The translations under genes were made by a program, and so were the position numbers. 64,000 nucleotides of DNA from Rheinheimera mangrovi (GTDB lineage Bacteria > Pseudomonadota > Gammaproteobacteria > Enterobacterales > Alteromonadaceae). This document shows positions 7,457-17,345 of the stretch, piece after piece; the stretch's first letter is position 1; the number at the start of each line of letters is the position of its first letter. Location: assembly GCF_003990335.1 (NCBI RefSeq), contig NZ_CP034683.1, positions 1,006,501-1,070,500 of the forward strand, given 5' to 3'. The notes under the pieces were generated by a model. It was not told the origin of the DNA. It saw only the letters and a program-made list of their open reading frames with translations, and did no database searches.

Positions 7457-9804
7457 GCTTTAGGTTGCAACTTCAGCAAGTATTTTTGCTCACCAGGTAA
7501 AAAGCCTAAAGGCTGTTCCTTTAACCAGAAGTCGTGGTCGGCGTCATAAAAAGGCGATAACGGATGGCCAGACTGACCTGCAGGTATCACTAAAATGCCT
7601 TCAGCTTCTTTGCCTGGAGACACTACCATACGCTCCGACTGACCATGTACCTTGTTCTGCACTCTTGGCATATGGCTGTCACCATTCATTGGCATCACAG
7701 GCATATTCAGCCAGTCGCCAAAGAAGGGCACAGCAGCTGACAGTGGATGCACTATGGCGCTTTGATTGAGGTTGCCCCAACTGGCGCTGGCTAAACTGCC
7801 ATAATCTGTTTCCAGCTTTTGTTTGCTTTGCAGCACAGCTTGTTGCAACAAGGTGCGCCAAGAGCTGAAATCTGCAGGCAGAGTGTCGGTGCGTTGTTGT
7901 TGGAGCATTTCCCAGCCTGCGGTTTCCAGAGAGAACTTTAAATCCCGGCCTGATAACTTGTTTTGCTCAAGCAAAGCCGTTAAAGGCGCGAAAGTCAGTT
8001 CCAAAGTTTTACTCCGGAAGGCACGAATCAGTGAGTAGCCAACAGAGCCTATGCTGGCATGGCTGGCATCTTTCATCACATAGTCCAGATAAGACTTCAG
8101 GTTGTGCTCAGCAACAAAATCTTTGGTCAGCACAGTATCGAGTAGCAACTGCTGCCAGCGAGCCAACATTAAAGCACGATGGTCCAGCTGAATGGCATGC
8201 AGACTTTGTTCGTTGTGTTGCGAAGTTGCCGTTAATGCATCACGGATTTGCAGGCCTCGAGCACCTAAGTCGTATCCGCCATTACCAATCAATTCCAGAT
8301 CTTTACCGCCAATCATTCTGCTGTTCGCTGTCCAAAGCTGGCCTGAAGCGGGCTGATAAATTTGTGGATAGGCTTGTAGAGCTAAATAACCTGTCCAGGC
8401 ATTCTGGCCATTACTCCAATCCTGCGGGCTATCCATGTGCTGCACTTTGCGATCGGGTAAAGCGCCAATTAAAGTCCAGCCAATAGCACCATCTTTATCT
8501 GCAACCAACAGGTTTTGGGCAGGAACCCCGGCACTGGCAGCCAGCTTTAGCGTCTCTTTTACGCCTTTGCTTTTTTCCAGCGTCAGCAAATTAAAATTGG
8601 CACCCTGGGTATCATGTGCCACCCAGCGGTATGCGTAATTCTGAAAAGGAGGTGTTAATACCGGTCCCCAGATGGTTTCTTTTTGCAGTGCTAATTCGTC
8701 GGGCTGACCTTTGACTTTAATCACCTCATTCTGATAACTGAACTCCTGCCAGCCGTCCGCTGTCTGGTATTTTTCAGCTTTCTCATCCAATTTTAGTGCG
8801 ATCACATCAGACCAATCTGCGGTACTGTTGGTAAAACCCCAAGCGATATGGCCATTACTGCCCGCCACTATAGCTGGTGTGCCTGGTAAGCTGACGCCTG
8901 CTACTTCAAAAGCTTCTCCGTTCTCCTGCCATTTCAGTTGAGCTTTAAACCAGGTGCCTGGCACACGAATACCCAGATGCATATCGTCCGCCAGGATAGC
9001 GCGGCCATCTGTTGTTCTTTTACCTGATACCGCAAAGTTATTGCTGCCAATGTCGGTACTGTCATGCAAGGTACAGTCTGTACAGGCAACTTTTTGTCCA
9101 GCTAATACGGCTGGGTAGCTGGACTTAGGCATAGGCGTCAGACTGACTTTGCTGTCATCCATAGCGGCTTGCCATTCCGGGCTGTGCTGAAACAAAAAGT
9201 CGTACCAGTCCTGGGGTAACTTTTGTTGCATTAAGCCCATGGCTAATTCGTCTTTGCCTTCAGATCCCTGTAAATCCAGATACATACTGTAGAGCGCTAA
9301 AAAAGAATCAGCTTCAACCCAGTTGCGCGGAGTCTGAGCCAATAAACCATATTCAAAAGGAGGCCAGCCCAGTTCAGCTAAGCCGGCATTCACTCCTGCG
9401 GTATAACGCTGCAACAGTAACTTTTGCTCCGCAGGTAAAGCGGAAAAACCTCGTTCCGCTTTGGCTCTGAATCTGTGGATCCGACGTTTTTTATCCAGCT
9501 CCAGTGCTATTTCGCCAAAAAGTTCGGACAACTCACCAGAGGCGTTACGGCGCAGTAAATCCATCTGGAAAAACCGCTCTTGTGCATGCACAAAACCTAA
9601 GGCGTAAGCCACATCATTGCGATTTTGTCCTTTGATGCTGGCATAACCCTGAGCATCGCGGCTGATCTCGGCGCTTTGACTGACGTCTGCAGGCAATTCC
9701 CCTTCATACAAAGGTAAGCTGCTGCGCAGGGCGAAATATAAAAAACCAGCCACAAGCAGTATCAGGAGCAATAACACAACAGAAATCCGTTTGAACCAAA
9801 GCAT
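7453..9804 (-). CDS. Penicillin acylase family protein (Ntn hydrolase)
   Basis: Members cleave amides such as beta-lactam side chains, acyl-homoserine lactones or other N-acyl compounds after self-cleavage of a precursor. An N-terminal hydrophobic segment (residues 7-27) exports or anchors it. The A-chain has AYALGFVHAQERFFQMDLLRR near 67; the autocleavage site is DIGSNNF with Ser254 as the future N-terminal nucleophile of the B-chain. The later motif AWGFTNSTADWSD and the C-terminal SHMPRVQNKV block also fit. At 783 aa the length is standard. Substrate (quorum-sensing lactone, beta-lactam or other) cannot be told from sequence. It ends 33 bp before the pheA leader peptide on the same strand. 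Confidence 0.92.
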   Translation of the reverse strand: MLWFKRISVVLLLLILLVAGFLYFALRSSLPLYEGELPADVSQSAEISRDAQGYASIKGQNRNDVAYALGFVHAQERFFQMDLLRRNASGELSELFGEIALELDKKRRIHRFRAKAERGFSALPAEQKLLLQRYTAGVNAGLAELGWPPFEYGLLAQTPRNWVEADSFLALYSMYLDLQGSEGKDELAMGLMQQKLPQDWYDFLFQHSPEWQAAMDDSKVSLTPMPKSSYPAVLAGQKVACTDCTLHDSTDIGSNNFAVSGKRTTDGRAILADDMHLGIRVPGTWFKAQLKWQENGEAFEVAGVSLPGTPAIVAGSNGHIAWGFTNSTADWSDVIALKLDEKAEKYQTADGWQEFSYQNEVIKVKGQPDELALQKETIWGPVLTPPFQNYAYRWVAHDTQGANFNLLTLEKSKGVKETLKLAASAGVPAQNLLVADKDGAIGWTLIGALPDRKVQHMDSPQDWSNGQNAWTGYLALQAYPQIYQPASGQLWTANSRMIGGKDLELIGNGGYDLGARGLQIRDALTATSQHNEQSLHAIQLDHRALMLARWQQLLLDTVLTKDFVAEHNLKSYLDYVMKDASHASIGSVGYSLIRAFRSKTLELTFAPLTALLEQNKLSGRDLKFSLETAGWEMLQQQRTDTLPADFSSWRTLLQQAVLQSKQKLETDYGSLASASWGNLNQSAIVHPLSAAVPFFGDWLNMPVMPMNGDSHMPRVQNKVHGQSERMVVSPGKEAEGILVIPAGQSGHPLSPFYDADHDFWLKEQPLGFLPGEQKYLLKLQPKA

Positions 9805-9864
9805 AGGTTTTTACTTCCAATGGGGTAAAATCAATAACTTATCATAATAGAGGACGATGAAAAG

Positions 9865-10506
9865 ATGAAAGTGATTCAGTTATGGGATAAAGCCATTCGT
9901 ATTTACCACTGGAGTCAACTGCTGTTGCTGGCCGGTTTGTGGTTTACCGCTGAGCAAGGGTATTTGGTTGTACATCAGGTTTTGGCGTATTCGTTAGCTG
10001 CACTTTTAATCAGCCGTCTTGTTTGGGGTTTTGTTGGCAGTGATACCGCGCGTTTTAGTCATTTTCTACAAAGTCCGGCTCAGCTGGTGCAGATGTGGAA
10101 TAAAGCTAAAAATGGCATAGGACACAGAGGCTTATCCGGCTATATGAGCCTGGCTTTGATGACGCTGATTTTATTACAGTTTATCTCAGGATTAATGACT
10201 ACAGATGATGTGATGACCGAAGGCCCGCTGTATAGCTCGGTATCCTCTGACTGGTCTTCTTTTGCATCCTGGTTTCATCATAATAATTTTAATCTGTTGC
10301 TGGCGCTGATTGCAGTGCACATAGGCGCAGCGCTAATTCATGGTTTGAAAAAAGATGGTGTTTTGGGAGCTATGATGCATGGCAAGTTACAAAGCGAAGC
10401 AGAGCAACCCGCAGTGAAATCAACATTTTGGTATCTGTTGTTGGTGCTGATTTTCGCCGCGATTTTTGCACTCTGGCAAGCTATGGCTTTGTATCAGCAG
10501 TGGTGA
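9865..10506 (+). CDS. Cytochrome b561-family membrane protein
   Basis: An integral membrane di-haem b-type cytochrome that passes electrons between quinol or periplasmic donors and a partner. The first motif WDKAIRIYHWSQ (His15) is typical of the Ni/Fe-hydrogenase b-type subunit and b561 group; further His occur at VVHQVLAY and in AVHIGAALIHG. Four hydrophobic segments lie at about 15-35, 37-55, 90-110 and 145-160, plus a C-terminal one at about 190-208. The segment DDVMTEGPLYSSVSSDW before the third/fourth helix is usual for the family. It faces a class II cytochrome c gene end to end, a common pairing. ATG 9865 follows a weak binding site. Confidence 0.9.
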   Translation: MKVIQLWDKAIRIYHWSQLLLLAGLWFTAEQGYLVVHQVLAYSLAALLISRLVWGFVGSDTARFSHFLQSPAQLVQMWNKAKNGIGHRGLSGYMSLALMTLILLQFISGLMTTDDVMTEGPLYSSVSSDWSSFASWFHHNNFNLLLALIAVHIGAALIHGLKKDGVLGAMMHGKLQSEAEQPAVKSTFWYLLLVLIFAAIFALWQAMALYQQW

Positions 10507-10509
10507 TTT

Positions 10510-10537
10510 GTAGGGGCGGGTCTTGTACCCGCCCGTC
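10510..10537 (+). repeat. REP-like palindrome, family B copy 1
   Basis: GTAGGGGCGGGTCTTG followed by TACCCGCCCGTC forms an imperfect inverted repeat of GGGCGGGT with ACCCGCCC. The same sequence occurs, inverted, at 47138-47165. It lies between convergent genes immediately after the cytochrome b stop. Confidence 0.7.
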
Positions 10538-10610
10538 TAAAACTACAATCCAATCTCAGATAGGGTTTATCCCCACCCGTATCCTGCGGTTTCTGTGATA
10601 AGGATAGATA

Positions 10611-11063
10611 TCAGTCGGCTTTGTATTGGTCGTGACAAGCTTTGCAATTTTTGGCGAAATTACCAAAAGCAGGTTTAATAGTTGCCTGATCGCCCGATTT
10701 TGCCGCTGTTTGCAAAGCTAAAGCATCAGCCTGAAATTGCTCCGCTTTTTGTTTAAAGTCTTTCAGATCTTTCCAAATTTCAGCTTTGGCCTCACTTTTT
10801 ACTTTATCAGCACCTGGCACTTCAAAAGCTTCCCATGGCAAGGTGGTCAGTGTAGCCAGAGCGTCTGCCCGCTTTTCTGCACGTTTCGCGTCAAAAGGTA
10901 CTTTTCCACGCATCATGTCACCCAAATCAACGAAATTGTGGCGGATTAATTGGAAGCTATGTTGGCGGTAAGTCACAGAGTCTTCGGCGTCGGTAAAGGC
11001 GCTGCCAGCCAGAGCTGCGGCAGAAGACAAACCCAAAGATAGCAAGATAAACAGATTTTTCAT
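10611..11063 (-). CDS. Cytochrome c' / c556-type (class II) protein
   Basis: A periplasmic four-helix cytochrome with a single covalent haem near the C-terminus. The haem motif CKACH is 11-7 residues from the end, the diagnostic class II arrangement. A signal peptide covers the first 20 residues, cleaved after ALA. I chose ATG 11063, giving MKNLFILLSL, over ATG 11078, because a GAGAA site precedes it. The product is 150 aa. It likely exchanges electrons with, or was recruited along with, the cytochrome b561 protein encoded convergently; a nitric-oxide binding role is known for some c' proteins but is not shown here. Confidence 0.9.
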   Translation of the reverse strand: MKNLFILLSLGLSSAAALAGSAFTDAEDSVTYRQHSFQLIRHNFVDLGDMMRGKVPFDAKRAEKRADALATLTTLPWEAFEVPGADKVKSEAKAEIWKDLKDFKQKAEQFQADALALQTAAKSGDQATIKPAFGNFAKNCKACHDQYKAD

Positions 11064-11170
11064 TAGCTTAATTCTCATTTGTTTGATTTTGATGCAATAA
11101 TGCTTTGATGCTTTTGTATGTCACAGTAGCATTACAACTGAACCCCATCGCTGTCAACTCAGGAAATCAT

Positions 11171-14164
11171 GTGAAGGAAGTTAATTTTCACAAACCTACA
11201 GGTATGAATTCCCTTAGCATCAGGTTTGCGCTGCTGGTTTTTATGCTGACTGTAGTCGCCAGCGCTGCCATCGCCTATGCGGTGCTAATGCTGCAACAAA
11301 ATGTATTGATTGAACAGGAAAAACAACAATTAAAACGGCAATCTGAAAAATATGCCCGAGAGCTGGATGCAGGATTTTTAACCCGTGAAAAAAAGGCCAT
11401 TAGTGCCAATAATATTGTGGTGCGTTATTTAACTAAAGCCACAGTTGCTGCTGCGCCCTCGCCTGCGATGCAAGCCGATGGTAGTGTACGTAGTCAGGAT
11501 GATTTATCCGCAGCCTTTATCCCACATGCAAAATTAGATGCTCAGCAAGCGGCCTGGTTAGTTCAAACTGAAGAGTTGTGGCAGCAGTTAGCCCCTTTGA
11601 TGCTGGAAGAATTTTTTAATTTTTATTTTATTTCCAAACAAGGCCTGATTCGGATAGCGCCTGCAGATTGGGCGCTGGAAGTGCCGGTCACCCATGATTT
11701 CACCCAAGATATCTTTTTTGATATTGCCACTCCTGAACAAAACCCCAGCCGTTTGCCTCGCTGGACACCGATTTATTACGACCCAATCTGGCAAAAATGG
11801 ATGACCAGTCTGGTGATCCCTGTGTACGTGGGGGACGAGTTTTTGGGCATTACGGCCAGCGATTACATTCTCGATGAATTGTTTCTCGATTTGGCTAGTA
11901 TTGAACAATCCTCTGATGGTTTGCGCAGTATGTTGTTTGACCCCCAAGGTAACTTACTGCTGGATGGCAAAAAACCTGTGCAGTTGCAAAATACCGAAGA
12001 GCAAAACTTTGATGCGCGCTACAGCTCAGTGACACCCAGGAAGCCTGAATTGGCTGCTTTTATTCAGCAGGTGGCAACAAAGCCGGGGGATCCGGATGCA
12101 CTGCAAGCTGATTTGGCAAACTACCTGGTGTCAGCAGCCAAAGTTCAGCGCCTGGATTGGTATCTGACCTTGTATCAGGATAAACAGGAGGTGATGAGTG
12201 GTCTGGAGGATTTTCGTGACAATGTGATGTTGATATTCTTCGCTGTTGCCGCTGTGGTTGCGTTGTCACTGCAGTTTTTTATTTACCTGTTTATTTTAAA
12301 ACGATTAACCCGTTTATCTTCAGCCGTACAACGTATTAGTCGTGGCGATTTACAGCAAATAGCTTTGGATCAAAACGATGATGAAATAGGCATGCTCAAC
12401 AGAGCTTTTAATGGCATGGCAGAGGAAATTCATCAACTGATTTCGGGGTTAAATACCCGGATTGTTGAAAAAGAAGAAGCCGAACGAGCCACCCGTAAAC
12501 TGACCAAAGCTGTCGCCTTTTCCAGCTCTGGTATTTTGCTGACCGATAAAGAGCTGCACATTGAATATCTGAATCCTTTTATGCTGGAGCTGATGGGTTG
12601 TACTGCTGAGCATATGATGCAAAAGCCCTTGTCTTCATTGTTTGCTGCCGAGATGTTTTTTGTTGGCGAAGAAATATCTCAGACCCTGAAAGAGCGCCAC
12701 CATTGGCGTGGTGATATGTTATTGCAACATGTGCTGCGTAAGCTGTGGGTATCATTGGCCATTGCACCCATCCGCGATGAAAAGGGCGAGATAAGCAATT
12801 ACGTATGTGCTATGCAGGACATTTCTTTTATTAAAGAAAGTCAGCGAAAAATGGAACAGCTGGCTTATTACGATATGTTAACCGGCCTTGCCAACCGCAG
12901 TTATTTCCGTGACCAGTTGCGTAAAGCCATTGCGATGTCGTCGCGTGGTTATTATCACTTTGCTTTGTTGTATTTTGATTTGGATGAGTTTAAGCGGATT
13001 AACGATACGCTGGGCCATGATGCAGGTGACGAATTACTCAAGGAAGTGGCCAGACGGCTCATCAGCCGGCTGCGGGAAGAAGACACTATTGCCCGTTTAG
13101 GCGGTGACGAGTTTGCAGTCATTTTAAGTGGCATTAAAGACAGGGCACATGCCGCTTTGATTGCGGAAAACCTGCAACAGAGTTTTGCAGCTCCGGTCAA
13201 ACTGACAGGCCAGGAAGTAGCGATCAGCGCCAGTATTGGCATCACCATAGCGCCTGAAGATGCGGCTGATGAAGAACTGCTGCTCAAACATGCAGACCTG
13301 GCGATGTACGAAGCCAAGGCCCGGGGCCGCAACACCTATCACTTCTTCAGCCAGGACTTAAACGAAGCGGCCAAAGAGAAATTACAAATTGAAAACCAGC
13401 TGCGCGAAGCCATACGTGAGCATCAGTTTGTGTTGTATTACCAGCCCAAAATAGATATCCGCACTAATGTGGTGATAGGGTACGAAGCTTTGTTACGTTG
13501 GATCCGGCCTGATGGCTCAATGATCCCGCCTCTGCGTTTTATTCCTGTGGCTGAAAGCACAGGATTGATTGTCGAAATTGGCGAATGGATCATTTGGGAA
13601 GCCTGTCGGTTTATCAGTCGCCAGCAGTCCAAGGGACACGATGTAACTATTTCTATTAACCTGTCGGCGCGGCAATTTACCGATCAAAACCTGACCGAAA
13701 TAGTGGAGAGAGTGCTGCAACGTACTGGTGCTCAACCAGATAAACTTATTTTCGAAATTACCGAGTCGATGTTAATGGGTGACACTGATGCGGCTATTGC
13801 CCAGTTAAATGAGTTAAAAGGACTGGGGGTGACTTTATCTATTGACGACTTTGGTACAGGCTATTCGTCGCTGAGTTATTTAAAGCGATTCCCGGTAGAC
13901 GAGCTGAAAATTGATCGTTCTTTTGTCAAAGATATTCCGAATGACACCAACGACATGGACATAGTGGCGGCCATTATTGCGATGGCGCAAAAGATGAACT
14001 TGCGTGTGGTGGCTGAAGGGGTGGAAAGCATAGAACAGGTTGAATTCTTAAAAAACAATGCTTGCTACCTGGTACAAGGTTATTACTTCAGCATGCCAAG
14101 GGCAGAGCAGGACTTATATAACCTGAGTTATCAACCATTACTAATAGGGGCTGCATCACTGTAA
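11171..14164 (+). CDS. Membrane GGDEF-EAL protein with Cache-like sensor, HAMP and PAS
   Basis: Makes and/or degrades the second messenger c-di-GMP. Numbering from GTG 11171, which has AGGAA 5 bases upstream (ATG 11204 is the alternative): transmembrane helix about 20-42, a periplasmic sensor of the dCache type about 43-345, second helix about 351-376, HAMP about 377-430, PAS about 455-565, GGDEF about 575-735 and EAL about 750-990. The GGDEF motif is intact (RLGGDEF, 644-648) and is preceded by an RxxD inhibitory site (REED). The EAL motif is intact (YEALLRW, Glu772), with DDFGTGYSSL and KIDRSFV following. Both activities are therefore possible. The ligand of the periplasmic domain is unknown. 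Confidence 0.9.
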   Translation: MKEVNFHKPTGMNSLSIRFALLVFMLTVVASAAIAYAVLMLQQNVLIEQEKQQLKRQSEKYARELDAGFLTREKKAISANNIVVRYLTKATVAAAPSPAMQADGSVRSQDDLSAAFIPHAKLDAQQAAWLVQTEELWQQLAPLMLEEFFNFYFISKQGLIRIAPADWALEVPVTHDFTQDIFFDIATPEQNPSRLPRWTPIYYDPIWQKWMTSLVIPVYVGDEFLGITASDYILDELFLDLASIEQSSDGLRSMLFDPQGNLLLDGKKPVQLQNTEEQNFDARYSSVTPRKPELAAFIQQVATKPGDPDALQADLANYLVSAAKVQRLDWYLTLYQDKQEVMSGLEDFRDNVMLIFFAVAAVVALSLQFFIYLFILKRLTRLSSAVQRISRGDLQQIALDQNDDEIGMLNRAFNGMAEEIHQLISGLNTRIVEKEEAERATRKLTKAVAFSSSGILLTDKELHIEYLNPFMLELMGCTAEHMMQKPLSSLFAAEMFFVGEEISQTLKERHHWRGDMLLQHVLRKLWVSLAIAPIRDEKGEISNYVCAMQDISFIKESQRKMEQLAYYDMLTGLANRSYFRDQLRKAIAMSSRGYYHFALLYFDLDEFKRINDTLGHDAGDELLKEVARRLISRLREEDTIARLGGDEFAVILSGIKDRAHAALIAENLQQSFAAPVKLTGQEVAISASIGITIAPEDAADEELLLKHADLAMYEAKARGRNTYHFFSQDLNEAAKEKLQIENQLREAIREHQFVLYYQPKIDIRTNVVIGYEALLRWIRPDGSMIPPLRFIPVAESTGLIVEIGEWIIWEACRFISRQQSKGHDVTISINLSARQFTDQNLTEIVERVLQRTGAQPDKLIFEITESMLMGDTDAAIAQLNELKGLGVTLSIDDFGTGYSSLSYLKRFPVDELKIDRSFVKDIPNDTNDMDIVAAIIAMAQKMNLRVVAEGVESIEQVEFLKNNACYLVQGYYFSMPRAEQDLYNLSYQPLLIGAASL

Positions 14165-14250
14165 CCTGCCGTTGGAACTAAGCCCGCTTGCTGCATGCTT
14201 TTTCTCACACAGTTAACAGGGCAAAACCCCAATAAAACCAGGAAACATCC

Positions 14251-17200
14251 ATGATCAAACTAAGACTGTCCTTGTGCAGTACGGCAATGCTTTGCGCGCT
14301 ATTGCCTGCAGCTTCGGCGGATCAAACCACGCCGGTACAAGGCATACGCGATAAATCTCCCCAGTTATTCGCTTTGACCAACGCCACTGTTATCACTGAG
14401 CCAGGTAAACGTCTGGATAACGCCACTGTACTGATTAGCAACGGCAAAATCAGCAAAATACAAAATAAGGCCGATGTACCTGCTGGCTATCAGACCATAG
14501 ATGCCAGCGGCTATTTTATTTATCCGGGCTTTATCGATTTATACAGCCAGTATGGTCTGCCCAAAACAGAAAAAGATGCGAAAGCGGGTTTTGGCCGCAA
14601 GCCAAATTACAGCAATGATCGTAAAGGTGGCAACGCCAGCAACGCCGCTATTCATGCCCGCCAACAGTGGGTGAATGAATTTAAACCTAACGCTGAACAA
14701 GCTAAAAGCTATCAGCAGCAGGGTTTTACCACAGTACAATCTGCCCGTTTCGACGGCATTTTCCGTGGTCAGGCATTTGTTGCGTCCTTAGTGCCTGGCT
14801 TACCAAACGAAGCTGTGATGCGCGCTCAGGCCAATCAGTTTATGGCTTTTAGTAAAGGCACTTCAGTGCAAAGTTATCCATCGTCCTTGATGGGTAGCAT
14901 AGCCCTTATTCGCCAGACCTTAGCGGATGCCAACTGGTACAGTCAGGCTTATGGCAAAGGCAATTGGCGTTTTTACAATCAGGCCATTGAGTTTAATGCC
15001 GACTTAGCGGCCTTAAGCCAGTTAAAAACTCAGGGTGTGGTATTTGAAGCGACAGACGATCAGGCCTTGTTACGGGCTGATAGCCTATTAAAAGAATTTG
15101 GTCTGGATAAAGCAACGCTGGTGGCATCGGGTTATGAATACAGCCGTATAGATCAAGTCAAAGCCACAGGCCGTCCGTTAATTTTACCTCTGGCTTTCCC
15201 GGCGGCTCCAGCAGTACAACAGTTGAACGATCAACTGGATGTTGAGCTGGCTCAATTACGCCACTGGGAAAGAGCGCCATCCAATGCTGCGGTATTGGAG
15301 CAGGCCAAAGTTCCTTTTGCATTAACCATGCATAAACTGGAAAAACCAGAACAATTCTGGCCTAACTTACGTAAAGCTGTGTCCTATGGCTTAAGCCAGC
15401 AAAAAGCTTTAGCTGCCTTAACCACTGAACCTGCCAAATGGCTGGGTATGGATAGCCAGATTGGTAAAATTGCTGTGGGCTATCAAGCTGATTTAGTGGT
15501 CAGTAAAGGTGATTTATTTGCTGACGGCGAAATAGTGGCGACCTGGGTTCGTGGCCAGCAACAGCAATTTAAAGCCATGGATTTACCACTTTTTGCCGGA
15601 ACTTATCAGCTTGCTGTGAATGGCAGCAGCTTACCTTTGGAACTGACAGATAAAAAAGGCACAATTGAAGGTTCAGTGAAGCTGGGTGACAAAACCAGCA
15701 AGCTGAAGCATGTGGCTGTGCAAAAAAATCAGCTGCAGTTTGTCGTGGATTTAAAGGCTATGGGCCAGGGCTCGGGTGTTGCGCAATTTAGTGGCGAACT
15801 CAAAGGCAAAACTTTGCAAGGTAAGTTAGTCACAGCAGAGGGCAATACTGTTGCCATTAGCAGTTTGCAGCAGCCTTTGGTTGCAAAAGCCGACCAGAAA
15901 AAAGCCACAGAAAAACCTGTGTTGATGTCGAAACTCACTACGCCTAACCGGGCTTTTGGTGTGCTTGAAAAAGCCAAACAGCAAAATGTACATATTAAAA
16001 ACGCCACGGTCTGGACTTCAGCTAAAGCTGGTAAGTTAGAAAATACCGACGTGTTGGTGAAAGATGGCAAGTTTGTCAAAATTGGCAAAAGCTTATCTAC
16101 ACCGTCAGGCTATGTTGCTATTGATGCCACTGGCATGCATTTAACGGCTGGTATTATCGATGAGCACTCGCATATCGCTATTGATCAGGGCGTCAACGAA
16201 GGCTCAGATGCTGTGACCTCCGAAGTGCGTATCGGTGATGTGCTGGATGCTGACGATATCAATATTTACCGTGGTTTAGCAGGTGGTACCACCACAGCTC
16301 AATTGTTACATGGCAGTGCCAATCCTATTGGTGGCCAGGCGCAAATTATCCAGCTGCGCTGGGGCGATAACTCCGATCAATTGAAATTTAAAGGCGCACC
16401 AGAAAGCATTAAGTTTGCTTTGGGTGAAAACGTCAAGCAATCCAACTGGGGTGAAGACTTTGTTACCCGCTACCCACAAACCCGTAGTGGTGTGGATACT
16501 ATTATTCGCGATGCCTTCCAGGCCGCTAAAGAATACAAAGCTCAATTGGCTGAATATGAGGATCTATCCGGCTCAGAACAAAGCAAAACCGCTCCGCCAC
16601 GACTGGATTATCGTTTAAAAGCTCTGGTTGAGATTTTAGATAAAGAACGTTTTATCCATGTGCACTCTTATGTTGCTTCTGAAATTCTGATGATTATCAA
16701 ATTAGCAGACGAAATGGGCTTTAACATCACCACTTTCACGCACATTCTGGAAGGCTACAAAGTGGCTGACGAGATGAAAGCCCATGGTGCCAGTGCTTCA
16801 ACTTTTGCTGACTGGTGGGCTTATAAAATGGAAGTGCAGGACGCCATTCCAACCAACGTATGTTTAATGCAACAACAAGGTGTATTGGTCAGCGTCAACT
16901 CAGACAGCCCGGATTTACAACGCCGTCTGAATCAGGAAGCTGCCAAAGCCGTGGTTTACTGTGGCATGGACGAACAACAAGCGTTAAATATGGTGACCAT
17001 TAACCCGGCGAAACAGCTGAAAATTGATTCTAAAGTAGGTTCAGTTGAAGAAGGCAAACAAGCCGACTTCGTTTTATGGTCTGCTCATCCATTGTCTGTG
17101 TACGCCCGTGCCCAACAAACCTGGATTGAAGGTGCCCCTTATTATCAACTGACAAAAGACGAGCAATTGCAGCAACAGGTTGCCAGTGAAAAACAACAGC

Positions 17201-17334
17201 TGATCCAGAAGGTATTACAGTCTTCTGATGACGAAAAAGCAGGTTCAGGTGCGTCCTATAAAGCCAACAACCCGGTTTGGCACTGTGAAGATAACCATGA
17301 TGTGTTATCCCTTGCTTTTGATCACCAGCATTAA
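14251..17334 (+). CDS. Exported double amidohydrolase-like protein (1027 aa)
   Basis: A signal peptide (1-23, ending ASA) directs it to the periplasm. Two amidohydrolase-like modules are fused. The N-terminal one (about 35-440) keeps the fold signature ATVLISNGKISKI but has YSQYG where HxH metal ligands should be, so it looks inactive. A beta-rich linker (about 445-560) follows. The C-terminal module (about 580-1000) has DEHSH, HVHSY, THILEG and NSDSPDL, the ligand set of an imidazolonepropionase-like or dipeptidase-like metal hydrolase. Substrate is unknown. It is translationally close to the next amidohydrolase gene and to an M28 peptidase, suggesting a peptide- or amide-degrading unit. Confidence 0.88.
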   Translation: MIKLRLSLCSTAMLCALLPAASADQTTPVQGIRDKSPQLFALTNATVITEPGKRLDNATVLISNGKISKIQNKADVPAGYQTIDASGYFIYPGFIDLYSQYGLPKTEKDAKAGFGRKPNYSNDRKGGNASNAAIHARQQWVNEFKPNAEQAKSYQQQGFTTVQSARFDGIFRGQAFVASLVPGLPNEAVMRAQANQFMAFSKGTSVQSYPSSLMGSIALIRQTLADANWYSQAYGKGNWRFYNQAIEFNADLAALSQLKTQGVVFEATDDQALLRADSLLKEFGLDKATLVASGYEYSRIDQVKATGRPLILPLAFPAAPAVQQLNDQLDVELAQLRHWERAPSNAAVLEQAKVPFALTMHKLEKPEQFWPNLRKAVSYGLSQQKALAALTTEPAKWLGMDSQIGKIAVGYQADLVVSKGDLFADGEIVATWVRGQQQQFKAMDLPLFAGTYQLAVNGSSLPLELTDKKGTIEGSVKLGDKTSKLKHVAVQKNQLQFVVDLKAMGQGSGVAQFSGELKGKTLQGKLVTAEGNTVAISSLQQPLVAKADQKKATEKPVLMSKLTTPNRAFGVLEKAKQQNVHIKNATVWTSAKAGKLENTDVLVKDGKFVKIGKSLSTPSGYVAIDATGMHLTAGIIDEHSHIAIDQGVNEGSDAVTSEVRIGDVLDADDINIYRGLAGGTTTAQLLHGSANPIGGQAQIIQLRWGDNSDQLKFKGAPESIKFALGENVKQSNWGEDFVTRYPQTRSGVDTIIRDAFQAAKEYKAQLAEYEDLSGSEQSKTAPPRLDYRLKALVEILDKERFIHVHSYVASEILMIIKLADEMGFNITTFTHILEGYKVADEMKAHGASASTFADWWAYKMEVQDAIPTNVCLMQQQGVLVSVNSDSPDLQRRLNQEAAKAVVYCGMDEQQALNMVTINPAKQLKIDSKVGSVEEGKQADFVLWSAHPLSVYARAQQTWIEGAPYYQLTKDEQLQQQVASEKQQLIQKVLQSSDDEKAGSGASYKANNPVWHCEDNHDVLSLAFDHQH

Positions 17335-17345
17335 TGGAGTCATCA

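Noticed and set aside
8031..8486. 151-aa open frame on the plus strand
   Set aside because: It lies wholly inside the penicillin acylase gene on the other strand, with no binding site or recognisable domain; a shadow frame.
12955..13335. 126-aa minus-strand frame in the GGDEF region
   Set aside because: Antisense to a conserved catalytic domain and very Ser/Ala-rich, typical of a shadow.
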